From Mycobacterium vicinigordonae (GTDB taxonomy: Bacteria; Actinomycetota; Actinomycetes; Mycobacteriales; Mycobacteriaceae): 64,000 nucleotides of DNA. Below are positions 38,001-44,150 of this stretch, piece by piece. Below the pieces are notes generated by a model, which saw only the letters and a program-made list of their open reading frames with translations, did no database searches and was not told the DNA's origin. Location: assembly GCF_013466425.1 (NCBI RefSeq), contig NZ_CP059165.1, positions 3,658,001-3,722,000 of the forward strand, given 5' to 3'. Every line of letters begins with the position of its first letter. The first letter of the stretch is position 1. The position numbers were made by a program, and so were the translations under genes.

Positions 38001-38008
38001 ACTGGTAG
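29045..38008 (+). CDS. Giant PPE-MPTR family protein (2987 aa)
   Basis: This PPE-family protein is likely exported by an ESX type VII system to the cell surface. Residues 1 to about 180 are the PPE domain (MDFARLPPELNSRRMLGG, SSWQGSAAAAMM, YEQMWAQDVAAMFGYHA). The rest is mostly MPTR pentapeptide-like repeats (NxGxGNxG, FNSGxxNxG), which form beta-helices. Six non-repeat spacers interrupt them near 30453-30800, 31766-32150, 33116-33500, 34576-34945, 35887-36295 and 37258-37680. Each starts around NNGxxWRGxxQG and is followed by PSSGFFNSGTGS. The last spacer has a rare Cys pair, CYPYWEYPYYRC. One super-repeat is exactly duplicated. Surface or immune roles are family inference. Confidence 0.95.
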   Translation: MDFARLPPELNSRRMLGGAGAGPMLAAAKAWQGLAAELGTSALSFSALTSALTTSSWQGSAAAAMMNAAAPYAKWLSSAAEQAEQAATQARLAAAAFEAAQAATVHPAVISANRAQLIGLARSNVLGQNWPAIAAIETEYEQMWAQDVAAMFGYHADSSAIASTIKQFRQLHAGPTATSPVPAAAAAQPIALAAQAAAKPLARLSSALTNLGVANVGSGNVGLGNIGNFNFGLGNIGSFNLGSANVGNTNIGSGNIGNSNVGLGSSGFGNIGLGSLGEDNIGSGNFGIDNHGLWNSGTGNIGFANVGNSNFGIANSGNNNVGIGLTGNDQIGIGLINTDNLGLFNSGTSNIGMFNSGTGNIGFFNSGTGNVGIGNSGIANWGFSNPGVGNTGIGNTGNFNTGILNAGIGNTGFGNTGSYNSGFLNAGSFNSGNYNTGSYNTGGFNPGDYNTGLLNTGNVNTGAFNSGNFNNGFFISENNQGQISLHVGIEIPTIPIDTSSIKPLNQTIVLGGQVHEIPPFIFERSYLNGDFYVGPVYVSSSTITEPTVTIALGGPSTVFGAAIEGLLQGGTIEIINIPGGPGFGNSTAGPSSGFFNSGTGSSSGFGNSGANASGWQNAAVGSLGGVSGFRNAGSLQSGLLNWGNTVSGIYNTASTDLATPAYLSGLANTGTHLAGAFQHPATIITNLGLANLGDHNLGIANLGDHNLGIANHGDHNWGIANLGDANRGIANLGTLNHGIANTGTFNVGLANTGNSNLGLANTGNNNIGIGLTGNDQIGIGALNSGHGNIGLFNSGTNNIGFFNTGDNNVGLFNTGTNNWGLGNTGNLNTGLFNSGATNTGLFNAGATNTGLFNPGNYNSGQFNTGSFNTGGFNAGNTNTGILNTGNINTGILNTGNINTGILNSGNMNNGLLWRGESQGHYGAHYAITFPEISLNLTATIPVNIPINIEFTTTVFSGITVDDIPFGTTTKIGPIPVLRGTINSLTIPPLYINGPAPHIQIGQADGSTTIVIPISASLGPAEWTLFNFGGATGYGNSSSSPSSGFFNSGTGSSSGFGNSGANASGWQNAAVGSLGGVSGFRNAGSLQSGLLNWGNTVSGIYNTASTDLATPAYLSGLANTGTHLAGAFQHPATIITNLGLANLGDHNLGIANLGDHNLGIANHGDHNWGIANLGDANRGIANLGTLNHGIANTGTFNVGLANTGNSNLGLANTGNNNIGIGLTGNDQIGIGALNSGHGNIGLFNSGTNNIGFFNTGDNNVGLFNTGTNNWGLGNTGNLNTGLFNSGATNTGLFNAGATNTGLFNPGNYNSGQFNTGSFNTGGFNAGNTNTGILNTGNINTGILNTGNINTGILNSGNMNNGLLWRGDYQGLYGFNYTISIPDEAIPFNLDISIPINIPISISLGSVAVQGFTIPEYTAEINVLGTGTTELISVGPVTFGNITLSLPSIDTVIGGPTTTLSLTGGGGIGPIRIPIVDLGGTPGYGNSTTSPSSGFFNSGTGSSSGFGNIGANNSGFLNLGTGGTGVSGYRNVGDLVSGAKNVGNTVSGWLNTSTADLATAANISGLANRGSNLSGLLSGFAISNLGLGNDGSLNVGNGNIGAYNLGSANIGSHNFGVANIGDLNLGIANHGNRNWGWGNLGDANIGFGNLGSLNHGLWNSGHGNIGLANYGNSNLGLGNSGNNNIGIGLTGNDQIGIGALNSGHGNIGLFNSGNNNIGFFNSGDGNTGIGNAGAGNWGIGNAGTGNIGAANAGSYNSGLWNPGSGNTGVLNPGSFNTGLTNTGVANTGVGNVGSYNSGLYNTGSFNSGSGNGGDYNTGGFNSGDYNTGHLNSGNVNTGALNTGSYNNGFFWRGDYQGLHGFHAGIHIPEFTLIDASFEIPLNIPISTDMTSIVLYPITIAPFTISGLDSSYLSITFDGIFIPAITGLLPAIDIQIGGPDTTIPVSIHSGVGPIDINFIDIPAAPGFGNSTTAPSSGFFNSGTGSASGFGNSGASASGWQNASLGGVSGFRNAGSLQSGLLNFGDTISGVFNSGTGLSGIAHNDLVPGNLTNLNIGLGNLGAYNLGSANIGDYNIGSANHGNHNFGLANLGDANIGLANLGDFNHGLANTGIGNIGLANAGNSNLGIANTGNNNIGIGLTGNDQVGIGLFNTANFGLLNSGTGNVGIGNSGTNNIGLFNSGDGNIGIANSGTNNWGFTNTGTLNTGLFNSGNINTGLLDSGIANTGIGNAGNYNSGNYNTGSFNTGGLNGGNTNTGLLNGGSLNTGIANTGNINTGFFNTGNLNNGMFWRGDNQGQYGAYYAVTIPKIGAFFDISIPVNVPLTMSITDIQINPVKIPTITFSGLDSGLEGQVTGSIGPISIFGEDAGDPIIISFGDQPTLALNIGNPDGSTVIGIGGAGGLGPITIPIIDFGGHPGYGNSTSAPSSGFFNTGAGSVSGFGNSGINTSGWQNVSYGALGGVSGFRNVGALQSGLLNFGNTISGVFNTTASDLATAANISGLLNTGTDLSGVFFNGAAVHSPVNIGLGNLGDYNLGSANLGDYNIGSGNHGSHNVGLANLGNLNHGLANTGIGNIGLANVGNSNLGIANTGNNNIGIGLTGNDQVGIALFNTANFGLLNSGTGNIGIGNSGTNNIGLFNSGNGNWGIGNSGEYNTGLFNPGVANTGLLNVGVANTGIANVGNYNTGNYNTGGTNTGSFNSGSYNSGWFNPGNYNTGFFNAGNSNTGLANSGNVNTGAFITGNYSNGLLWRGDYQGLASFGYSSTIPEIPWHYDINADIEIPVTGTLSEITHGDINISDIPVKVKLEQTVCYPYWEYPYYRCDTVTIPVYDTPIPGRTIDAAILVPATTINEVLSNSFDLADSGALDSRTFGFQFQQSPGYFNSSDEPSSGFFNSGGGGASGFFNSGDGPLSGIANSFANTSGLNNAGGPGNSGYLNDGQLESGLANFGNTISGFVNTGPSISEAAFDSGLGNVGSNLSGLLNSVSLQRILDW
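30810..31791 (+). repeat. 982-bp perfect internal repeat, copy 1
   Basis: This copy is identical to 32160-33141 at an offset of 1350 bp. Both ends were located by comparing the two copies base by base, and the interior was spot-checked and agrees in translation over the whole length. The unit covers one MPTR block from PSSGFFNSGTGSSSGFGNSG to NNGLLWRG. The spacers on either side differ, so the boundary is sharp. Its length is not a multiple of three (982), but the 1350-bp offset is, so the frame is kept. Confidence 0.92.
32160..33141 (+). repeat. 982-bp perfect internal repeat, copy 2
   Basis: This is the second copy of the unit at 30810-31791. The 368 bp between the copies encode a non-MPTR spacer that is not itself repeated. 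The lack of any difference, including at third codon positions, points to recent duplication or gene conversion. A misassembly of short reads is the main alternative. Confidence 0.92.
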
Positions 38009-38023
38009 CGAGAAAGCGCGAGC

Positions 38024-38062
38024 GATGTGGTGGAACCGAAATGAAATCGCCACCGTCACATC
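38024..38062. terminator. Bulged hairpin between convergent PPE and regulator genes
   Basis: GATGTG (38024-38029) and GTGG (38030-38033) can pair with CCAC (38050-38053) and CACATC (38057-38062), with a 3-base bulge and a 16-base loop. It lies in the 52-bp gap between convergent genes, a likely place for a bidirectional terminator. There is no T run, so it would be an I-shaped mycobacterial type at best. Weak call. Confidence 0.3.
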
Positions 38063-38762
38063 ATTCGAGAAGTCGACGCCGCATCGCTTCGGCGACTGCG
38101 GCCCCGCGATCAGAAACACCGAATTTGTCGTAGAGGCTGCGGGTGTGGGACTTGACGGTACTACGCGCCAGATGCAGGCGCGTAGCGATCTGGGGAACCG
38201 ATAGCCCCTCCGCCATCATCGTGATGACTTGGGTCTCGCGCGCGGTCAGTGACGTCGTGGCACCTCTACCGCGCCGTTTGACTTCGGCGGCCAATCCCCT
38301 GGCGATGCCCGGTGGCAAATACGCGTCACCCTCAGCACACTTGATCACTGCCTGCACAATCTCGTCGCTGTCGGCTTCCTTGGTCAAGTACCCCGAAGCC
38401 CCCTTGGCCAGTGCCTTATAGACCACCTGGCTGTCATCGAAGGCGCTCAACAACAGCACGCTGGTGGGCAGCCCGTCGCGGGTAATCGCGTGGGTGACCT
38501 CGAGGCCATCCAGGTTCGGCATTCGGTAGTCCAGAAGTGCGACTGCGGGCTTATGTTTGCGGACAGCTTCGAGCGCAGCGCGTCCATCGGCGGCCTGACC
38601 GACAACCTCCACCCGCCCGCTGGACATCAGGGCGCACACAACACCGAGCCGCACCACCGGATGATCGTCGGCGATGACGACGGTGATGCGTTCAGAACCT
38701 TCGGGCACGGGCCACTCCATATCTCTCGCACGCGAACGAAGCTGTCGGGCAACGATATTCAC
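38061..38762 (-). CDS. Orphan NarL/LuxR-family response regulator
   Basis: This is a 233-aa DNA-binding response regulator. The receiver domain has the acidic pair in VVIADDHPVVRLG (Asp32, Asp33), the phospho-acceptor Asp78 in LLDYRMPNLDG, Ser106 in the usual Thr/Ser switch position, and Lys128 in GYLTKEA. The C-terminal LuxR-type helix-turn-helix is TSLTARETQVITMMAEGLSV to STVKSHTRSLYDKFG. No histidine kinase is nearby. GTG 38762 overlaps the stop of the PE-like gene (GTGA), giving coupling; ATG 38720 is an alternative start. It probably acts on the palindromes at 28743 and 39107. Confidence 0.9.
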   Translation of the reverse strand: MNIVARQLRSRARDMEWPVPEGSERITVVIADDHPVVRLGVVCALMSSGRVEVVGQAADGRAALEAVRKHKPAVALLDYRMPNLDGLEVTHAITRDGLPTSVLLLSAFDDSQVVYKALAKGASGYLTKEADSDEIVQAVIKCAEGDAYLPPGIARGLAAEVKRRGRGATTSLTARETQVITMMAEGLSVPQIATRLHLARSTVKSHTRSLYDKFGVSDRGAAVAEAMRRRLLE

Positions 38763-38992
38763 GATGTATCAAGACTTTGAGCGGTCGCTGATGTCGATCC
38801 GGCCACTCGATCACGGCTCACAGAGTTCGGCACCGTCAGCGCGGGCGCCGTTGACGCTGCCGTTTCCATCGGCGCCGCCCCGACCACCCGTACCACCGCA
38901 GCCGCCGGCACATTCCCCGAACTCGGGGCGGAACCTGCCACCTCGGTGGCTGCCGCTGCGAGTGCTTCCTGGCCGATCAAGACATACGACAT
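38759..38992 (-). CDS. Short PE-like protein, possibly degenerate
   Basis: This is a 77-aa reading frame whose first 20 residues, MSYVLIGQEALAAAATEVAG, match the PE-domain consensus. The rest is a low-complexity Ala/Val/Ser stretch without the usual second PE helix or the YxxxD/E export signal, so it is probably a truncated or decayed PE protein. GAGGGAT lies upstream of the ATG at normal spacing, and its stop overlaps the regulator start. It may now act mainly as a leader that couples translation of the regulator. Confidence 0.6.
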   Translation of the reverse strand: MSYVLIGQEALAAAATEVAGSAPSSGNVPAAAVVRVVGAAPMETAASTAPALTVPNSVSRDRVAGSTSATAQSLDTS

Positions 38993-39427
38993 GGCTTCGA
39001 TCCCTCAGATCTAAGTGGCGCCGTGCCCAGTTGGAGCCCCTCTGATCACCCTCACGCACCGCGGCGACTGCCGTCCTCGCCCAGATGTCTGATTCGCGGG
39101 ATGGAATTTTCTCCCCCGGTAGGGGGAGAAAGCAGACAGGGCCGCAGCGATCGGGGCCCGTCGTCTAAGCAGACTGCGACGAAATCGGCTGCATGGCAGC
39201 GCCGTTCAGCGCGCCGCCGCAACGGTGGTCACGCCACGCGGCCCAGCTGCGCGACTCGGCCGTCTCTCGAATGACCAAGCAGTACAACCATTTCCTGCTG
39301 GTACTCACGCCGCGGCGGCCCAAATCCACCGGTCGGCGCCTGGAACAGCGCGCGCTGGTTGCGGCGCGCGACGCCACCTGCCCGGCAGTACCGCCGGGCA
39401 GACCAGAACTCAGGCGGGCGCCCGCGG
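38993..39427. other. Intergenic region with regulator promoter
   Basis: No gene is supported in these 435 bp. It contains palindrome B (39107-39129), 115 bp upstream of the PE-like start. The right part, next to the 3' end of the PEBP gene, has open frames on both strands, but they lack ribosome sites and recognisable products. A G+C-rich self-complementary stretch near 39413-39425 could help end PEBP transcription. Confidence 0.45.
39107..39129 (-). promoter_or_regulatory. Palindromic box B upstream of the PE-like/regulator unit
   Basis: Read on the minus strand, TCTCCCCC, spacer TACC and GGGGGAGA form a perfect inverted repeat flanked by TTT and AAA. The box matches box A at all arm positions and at three of four spacer bases when both are read toward their genes. 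It lies 115 bp from the PE-like start. Autoregulation by the response regulator encoded in this unit is the simplest reading. Confidence 0.6.
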
Positions 39428-39955
39428 TTAGGTCTGCTCGTACGTGGCGTGGATGACGGCGCGGGCGATCGCGTGCTGGAACAGGTTGAAACCCAGGAAG
39501 GCCGGACTGGCGTCTTCGGCAAGATCGAGTTTGTCGACGTCCACCGCGTGCACGGCGACGTAGTAGCGGTGCGGGCCGTGCCCGGGCGGCGGGGCGGCGC
39601 CGATGTAGCGGCGCATCCCGGCATCGTTGACCAACGTCAGCGCTCCACCGGGCAGATTGCTGCCGTCGCCGGCGCCGGCCGGCAATTCGGTGACGTCGAC
39701 GGGAAGGTTGGCCACCGCCCAGTGCCAGAACCCCGACGCGGTAGGCGCGTCGGGGTCGTACACCGTGACCGCGAAGCTGCGGGTCTCCGCCGGGAAGTCC
39801 GTCCAGCTCAGCTGCGGGCTGACATCCTCGCCGCCGGCGCCCATGATCCCACTGACCTGAGGCTTGGCCAGCGGTTGCCCGTCGGTGATGGACTCCGACG
39901 TCAGGGTGAACGAGGGCAGCGCGGGCAGCGCGTCGTACGGGTTGGGCACGGTCAT
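39428..39955 (-). CDS. PEBP/YbhB-family phospholipid-binding-like protein (Rv2140c, TB18.6)
   Basis: This 175-aa member of the phosphatidylethanolamine-binding / Raf kinase inhibitor family is an Rv2140c orthologue. Ligand-site elements are [39 protein letters not shown], the [17 protein letters not shown] motif, and the C-terminal helix [20 protein letters not shown]. The exact ligand in mycobacteria is uncertain. ATG 39955 is preferred over the in-frame TTG at 39961 because AGAGGA lies at proper distance only from the ATG. Confidence 0.95.
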   Translation of the reverse strand: MTVPNPYDALPALPSFTLTSESITDGQPLAKPQVSGIMGAGGEDVSPQLSWTDFPAETRSFAVTVYDPDAPTASGFWHWAVANLPVDVTELPAGAGDGSNLPGGALTLVNDAGMRRYIGAAPPPGHGPHRYYVAVHAVDVDKLDLAEDASPAFLGFNLFQHAIARAVIHATYEQT

Positions 39956-39991
39956 GGTCAATCCTCTCGTGTGGATCAGCGGTGGTCGGGA

Positions 39992-41347
39992 TCAGCAGTG
40001 GGTCAAGAAGTGTGCCAGCACCTCGGTGCCAAACCGCAACGCCTCGATGGGTACCCGTTCGTCGACGCCGTGGAACAGCGACGAGAAATCCAGTTCCGGC
40101 GGCAGCCGCAGCGGGCTGAACCCGAAGCAACGAATCCCTAGACACGCAAACGATTTTGCGTCTGTACCGCCGGAAAGCATGTAGGGCACGGTGCGGCCGT
40201 CGGGGTCCACCGAGAGCACCGCAGCGTTCATCGCGTCGACTAGGTCACCGTCGAATGAGGTCTCGTAGGAATCCAGGCTGCGGATCCACTCGCGGGTCAC
40301 GTCGGGCCCGATCAGCGCGTCCACCTCGGCCTCGAACGCCGCGAGCCGCCCGGGTAGCACGCGGCAGTCGATCACGGCTTCGGCCGTCGCCGGAACCACG
40401 TTGGCCTTGTACCCGGCATTGAGCATGGTCGGGTTGGCGGTGTCGTGCAGCACGGCCTTGAGCATGCGCGCCATCGGACCCAATTTGTCGATCATTCCGT
40501 CAAGGTCTGGCGAGGTGGTGTCGAAGGTCAAGCCGGTTTCCTCGCCTACGGCGGCCAAGAACTGCGCGACGGTGTCGGTGCAGACCAGCGGGAACTGGTG
40601 GCGGCCCAACCGGGCGACCGCTTCGGCGACGGCGGTGACCGCGTTCTGGTCGTGCACCATCGAGCCGTGCCCGGCGCGACCGCGAGCGGTCAGTCGCATC
40701 CATTGGATGCCCTTCTCGGCGGTCTCAATCAGATAGAGGCGGCGCTCGCCGCCGTCGTGGCGCGGTACCGTCAGCGAGAAGCCGCCAACCTCACCGATCG
40801 CTTCGGTCACCCCGTCGAACAACTCAGGCTGGTTGTCGACCAGCCACTGCGCCCCGTATTTGCCGCCGTTTTCCTCATCGGCAAGGAACGCGAAGACCAG
40901 ATCGCGCGGCGGCACAATGCCAGCCCGCTTGAAGTGGCGGGCCAGCACCAGCGTCATGCCCACCATGTCCTTCATATCGACCGCGCCGCGGCCCCACACG
41001 TAGCCGTCTGCGATGGCGCCGGAGAACGGGTGCACGCTCCAATCAGCGGGTTCGGCCGGGACCACGTCGAGGTGTCCGTGAATCATCAGAGCGCCGCGGG
41101 ACCGGTCGGCGCCGGGCAGTCGTGCGAACACGTTGCCGCGCCCAGGCGCTCCGGACTCCACATAGTGGGTGGCGTAGCCGACCTCGGCGAGTTGCTCGGC
41201 GATCCATTGGGCGCACTGCGCTTCGCCCTTGGTGGTTTCGAGTTCGCCGGTGTTGGAGGTGTCGAATCGGATCAGCTTGCTGACCACCTCGGCCACATCA
41301 TCCAGCGGACCACTGAGGTCTCTGGTCACCGGCCGTTGTGGTGTCAC
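39992..41347 (-). CDS. M20-family metallopeptidase (Rv2141c-like)
   Basis: This is a zinc-dependent dipeptidase/deacylase of the M20 (ArgE/DapE/CPG2) family, about 451 aa. Metal ligands are seen in MIHGHLDVVPAE, GRGAVDMKDMVGM, the catalytic Glu pair in FLADEENGGKYGA, and HGVDERVP near the C terminus. A dimerisation lid domain lies between (RGRAGHGSMVHDQNAV). The natural substrate is unknown. GTG 41347 has GGAAAG 6 bases upstream; GTG 41353 and a start at 41377 are also in frame. The gap to the PEBP gene downstream is 36 bp, so the two probably share a transcript. Confidence 0.92.
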   Translation of the reverse strand: MTPQRPVTRDLSGPLDDVAEVVSKLIRFDTSNTGELETTKGEAQCAQWIAEQLAEVGYATHYVESGAPGRGNVFARLPGADRSRGALMIHGHLDVVPAEPADWSVHPFSGAIADGYVWGRGAVDMKDMVGMTLVLARHFKRAGIVPPRDLVFAFLADEENGGKYGAQWLVDNQPELFDGVTEAIGEVGGFSLTVPRHDGGERRLYLIETAEKGIQWMRLTARGRAGHGSMVHDQNAVTAVAEAVARLGRHQFPLVCTDTVAQFLAAVGEETGLTFDTTSPDLDGMIDKLGPMARMLKAVLHDTANPTMLNAGYKANVVPATAEAVIDCRVLPGRLAAFEAEVDALIGPDVTREWIRSLDSYETSFDGDLVDAMNAAVLSVDPDGRTVPYMLSGGTDAKSFACLGIRCFGFSPLRLPPELDFSSLFHGVDERVPIEALRFGTEVLAHFLTHC

Positions 41348-41444
41348 AGTCACCTTTCCTACCACTACCGACGCCACTGGGTCGGGCCAACCCGATTGGG
41401 CCGAAGCGAACCGATCCGATAGCCTTAGCTGCCAAGTTAATCTT

Positions 41445-41530
41445 GTCCGAGTGGCGGAATGGCAGACGCGCTAGCTTGAGGTGCTAGTGCCCTACTAATG
41501 GGCGTGGGGGTTCAAGTCCCCCCTCGGACA
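41445..41530 (+). tRNA. tRNA-Leu (anticodon GAG)
   Basis: This is an 86-base class II tRNA. Acceptor arms GTCCGAG (41445-41451) and CTCGGAC (41523-41529) pair fully, and discriminator A is at 41530. The anticodon stem CTAGC/GCTAG encloses the loop TTGAGGT with anticodon GAG. A long variable arm (GCCCTACTAATGGGC) and a T arm (GGGGGTTCAAGTCCCCC) follow. CCA is not encoded. Backbone genes end here and accessory genes begin about 280 bp downstream; that 277-bp stretch shows no gene. Confidence 0.97.
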
Positions 41531-41807
41531 CACGACGGAGCCGAGCGAAATGAACGCTTGCGTGCATTTCCGAGGCGATGGAGTGTGTTGAGCGGCGCAG
41601 CCGCGATCACACATCCGGCGACACGACTTAGGTCGGCAGTCGCCGTGACTCGCTGATGATGCGGGTCGTAGTCAAGACGCAGGCCCCAGGCTCGCGTACA
41701 CCTCAGTCCGTTCTGCCCTGGTCGCCTCACCCCGCTTAGCCGACTTGGCGCTGCAAGGCCGCGTAGCGTCGTGAGGTTCACTGGTGGTTACCTCCTGACG
41801 CCAACGC

Positions 41808-42926
41808 CTATGTCGAAGCCACCGTCGCCTCGACGATACTGAACGGAGATGCGGTCTCAATCACTCGGTTCATCTGGAGACCAGCCTCTTTCAGCAATCG
41901 GTCGTACTGGGCAGCCGTACGCTCGCGGGCGGAGCTGCAGATCAGCATCTCTAGGTCGGCCCACTTAGCCAAGTGTTCCCGGTTATGTTCGGGGATAACG
42001 AATTCCACCAACAAGACATTCTTGCCGACACCAGCTGCCCTGCGAACGTTGCGTAGGATCTGCACTGCTTCGTCATCGGGCCAGTCGTGAATGATGTGCT
42101 TTAGGACGTAGGCGTCGCCGCCATCTGGCACATTGTCGAAGAACGAGCCTGCCTCGACACTCACGCGGTCATCGACGTGGTGCCGACGAAGCGTCACCGC
42201 CGCGCCGGCAATCACGTGAGGTAGGTCGAACAGCACACCGCGCGTGCCCGGGGCGGTCGTCAAGACCCCAGCCAGAAGTCGGCCGTGGCCGCCACCGACG
42301 TCGACGACGGTTCTAAAAGCGTCAAAGTCGTACGCGGCGATCACCGGCGCGATCGACAGCTCCGAAACGCCGGTCATCGCCTGGTTGAAGATGTCGGCGA
42401 GCTCGGGTTCGTCGGCGAGGTAGTCGAATATCGACTTTCCACGCAGCGTGGGCACAACGGCGCGGCCGGTGCGGACCGCGTCGGTCAGATGGCTCCAATG
42501 CTCCCGGTGCTGGGCAGAGCCCACCCATCGCGCCTCGGCGGCCAACGACACCTCAGCGTCGAGCCGGAGAGTGGCAGCCAGCGGTGTCAGGTCGTAGCAA
42601 CCGTCGCGGCGTTGGCGAAATACACCTCGTGTTATCAGTGCCCGCAGGAGGCGACTGAGCGCGTCGGCGTCAGCATTGACTTCGATGGCCAGTTCCTCGG
42701 CCGACAGCGGCCCTTTCGCCAGCGCATCCGCGATACCCAGATCTGCCGCCGCGGTGATGGCCTGGGCAGTCCAAGCCCCCATCAGCAGATCGATGATCAC
42801 CGCTTGAGGTGGAGCCAGCGCGCGGTGGAATCGATCGACTTGGTAACGAAAGGCATCAACGGCCCGCACCACCTTGGCCGGCGGTGTCTGGCGGCGAAAC
42901 GTGGCCGTAAGAGCTGACATAGGCAT
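41808..42926 (-). CDS. SAM-dependent O-methyltransferase (COMT/hydroxyneurosporene type)
   Basis: This 372-aa small-molecule O-methyltransferase has an N-terminal winged-helix dimerisation domain (AITAAADLGIADALAKGPLS, LLRALITRGVFRQ) and a Rossmann fold with the SAM loop VVDVGGGHGRLLAG. The catalytic region is YVLKHIIHDWPDDEAVQILR, with the His/Asp expected of this class. The acceptor is unknown. It is transcribed away from a decayed tetR. A second, truncated copy of its 5' end lies at 48195. The leader GTTAAGGA...GCTC before the ATG is shared by both copies. Confidence 0.9.
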   Translation of the reverse strand: MPMSALTATFRRQTPPAKVVRAVDAFRYQVDRFHRALAPPQAVIIDLLMGAWTAQAITAAADLGIADALAKGPLSAEELAIEVNADADALSRLLRALITRGVFRQRRDGCYDLTPLAATLRLDAEVSLAAEARWVGSAQHREHWSHLTDAVRTGRAVVPTLRGKSIFDYLADEPELADIFNQAMTGVSELSIAPVIAAYDFDAFRTVVDVGGGHGRLLAGVLTTAPGTRGVLFDLPHVIAGAAVTLRRHHVDDRVSVEAGSFFDNVPDGGDAYVLKHIIHDWPDDEAVQILRNVRRAAGVGKNVLLVEFVIPEHNREHLAKWADLEMLICSSARERTAAQYDRLLKEAGLQMNRVIETASPFSIVEATVAST

Positions 42927-43009
42927 GAGCGGTGTCCTTAACTTGTCGACAGCGAAGTTTTACCACTGCCACTATTCAATATATATATCCTATATCGCAT
43001 GGGCGAGCG

Positions 43010-43200
43010 GTGCCACGAGACAAGCCTCAACGGCCGTATCGATCCGCGTTGCGCCCCAATGCCGCGGCCCAGACCACAGTCTTAGAAACCGCCATGAGGC
43101 TGTTCCTTCAACGTGGCTGCGCCAAAGTCACGTCACCGACAATGCGGACGAGGTCGGGCGACGCCGACCGCCGCACGGCACGGCATCACATCAGTAGTTG
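43010..43200 (+). pseudogene. Decayed TetR-family regulator N terminus (copy 1)
   Basis: From GTG 43010 the frame reads VPRDKPQRPYRSALRPNAAA then QTTVLETAMRLFLQRGCAKV, a typical TetR helix 1 and start of helix 2. After AKV the match moves to another frame (VTDNADEVGRR), so a frameshift breaks the recognition domain. No ligand-binding domain follows. It is divergent from the methyltransferase gene, the usual layout for a local regulator. The same N terminus is found, inverted, at 47948-48123. Confidence 0.72.
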
Positions 43201-43316
43201 ACGAATGCTGTTGTTGCTCATAGTTGTAACGCAGGTCTAGTTCGCCTACGTCGCCTCCTTTCCGGCTGCCCCCATCAAGTTTGGGCGCTAATCCGATGGC
43301 CGCTGCGAGGCGTCGT

Positions 43317-44150
43317 CTATCGCGATGCGCACTTGATGCGCAGCAAAGATTGCGCGTGCGCGGCGGTGACATACAACTCGCCGGGTTCGACCCCGCAGCA
43401 CACGTTGGTGGGCGCTGAACCCGTTGGCAGGTCGAGACGGTCACGTAGCTCACCGGCAGGTCCGACCAGTTCGATGCGATCGGCGTTGTGCATCGCCGCC
43501 CAGATGTCGCCGGCCGCGGTGACCGCGATTCCGTCTGGCCAGTCCCCGGCGAAGTGGCACAGGGTATGCACCTGCTGTGTGGTTGTGGGCGTCGGCAGCG
43601 CGCAGGACAGCAGTTGCGACGGCAGCGTAGCGGTGAGCAGCAATGCGCTCTCGTCAGGTCTGAGGCCTATCCCGTTGAGCGATACCGGACCTGGATCGAT
43701 TCGCGGCTCGGCACGTGCCGCTGCCACGTCGACCAGCCACACTATTCCGGGCTGTGCGTCCTGAGGCCTCGACGGGTCGAACTCGGCGCCGGAGTCGGTG
43801 ACCCATAGCTGGCCCGCGCTATCGATCGTCACGTCGTTGGGGGCGCGCAGATCCGCTACCACGTACTCCACCGCAGCACCGGTAATAGCCTGGATTCCAG
43901 GAGGAGCGGCTGCGCTGGCTCCCCAGATCCCGCCGTTCTGGGCGATGAAAATGGTCCCGTCGTCGCCGACTGCCAGCCCACTAGGCCCGCCGCCCGTCCC
44001 GATGCGCTGCACGGGACCGCCGTTGGGATCGACGATATAGACCGCTCCGTGGCTGACCGACGCCACCGCGATGCGTCCATCGGCAAGCAACACCGGCGCC
44101 TCCGTGAAGCCGAGTCCATCGGCGATCACCTCGATTCGCATGGCGCTCAA
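43317..44150 (-). CDS. SMP-30/gluconolactonase-like beta-propeller protein
   Basis: This 277-aa protein of the SMP-30/LRE family is a six-bladed propeller with calcium-dependent lactonase or hydrolase activity in known members. Supporting stretches are LGFTEAPVLLADGRIAVASV (metal Glu), LRAPNDVTIDSAGQLWVTDS (Asn/Asp ligands), PVSLNGIGLRPDESALLLTA and FAGDWPDGIAVTAAGDIWAA (catalytic Asp). The substrate is unknown. The start overlaps the LLM stop by ATGA, so it is the last gene of an SDR-LLM-SMP30 operon. Confidence 0.88.
   Translation of the reverse strand: MSAMRIEVIADGLGFTEAPVLLADGRIAVASVSHGAVYIVDPNGGPVQRIGTGGGPSGLAVGDDGTIFIAQNGGIWGASAAAPPGIQAITGAAVEYVVADLRAPNDVTIDSAGQLWVTDSGAEFDPSRPQDAQPGIVWLVDVAAARAEPRIDPGPVSLNGIGLRPDESALLLTATLPSQLLSCALPTPTTTQQVHTLCHFAGDWPDGIAVTAAGDIWAAMHNADRIELVGPAGELRDRLDLPTGSAPTNVCCGVEPGELYVTAAHAQSLLRIKCASR

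Noticed and set aside
39193..39456. 87-codon + strand frame between the regulator unit and the PEBP gene
   Set aside because: It overlaps the end of the PEBP gene on the other strand, has no ribosome site and has an Arg/Ala/Pro-rich product.
41534..41807. Second tRNA or attachment-site copy after tRNA-Leu
   Set aside because: No second acceptor stem or repeat of the tRNA 3' end could be found in this stretch.
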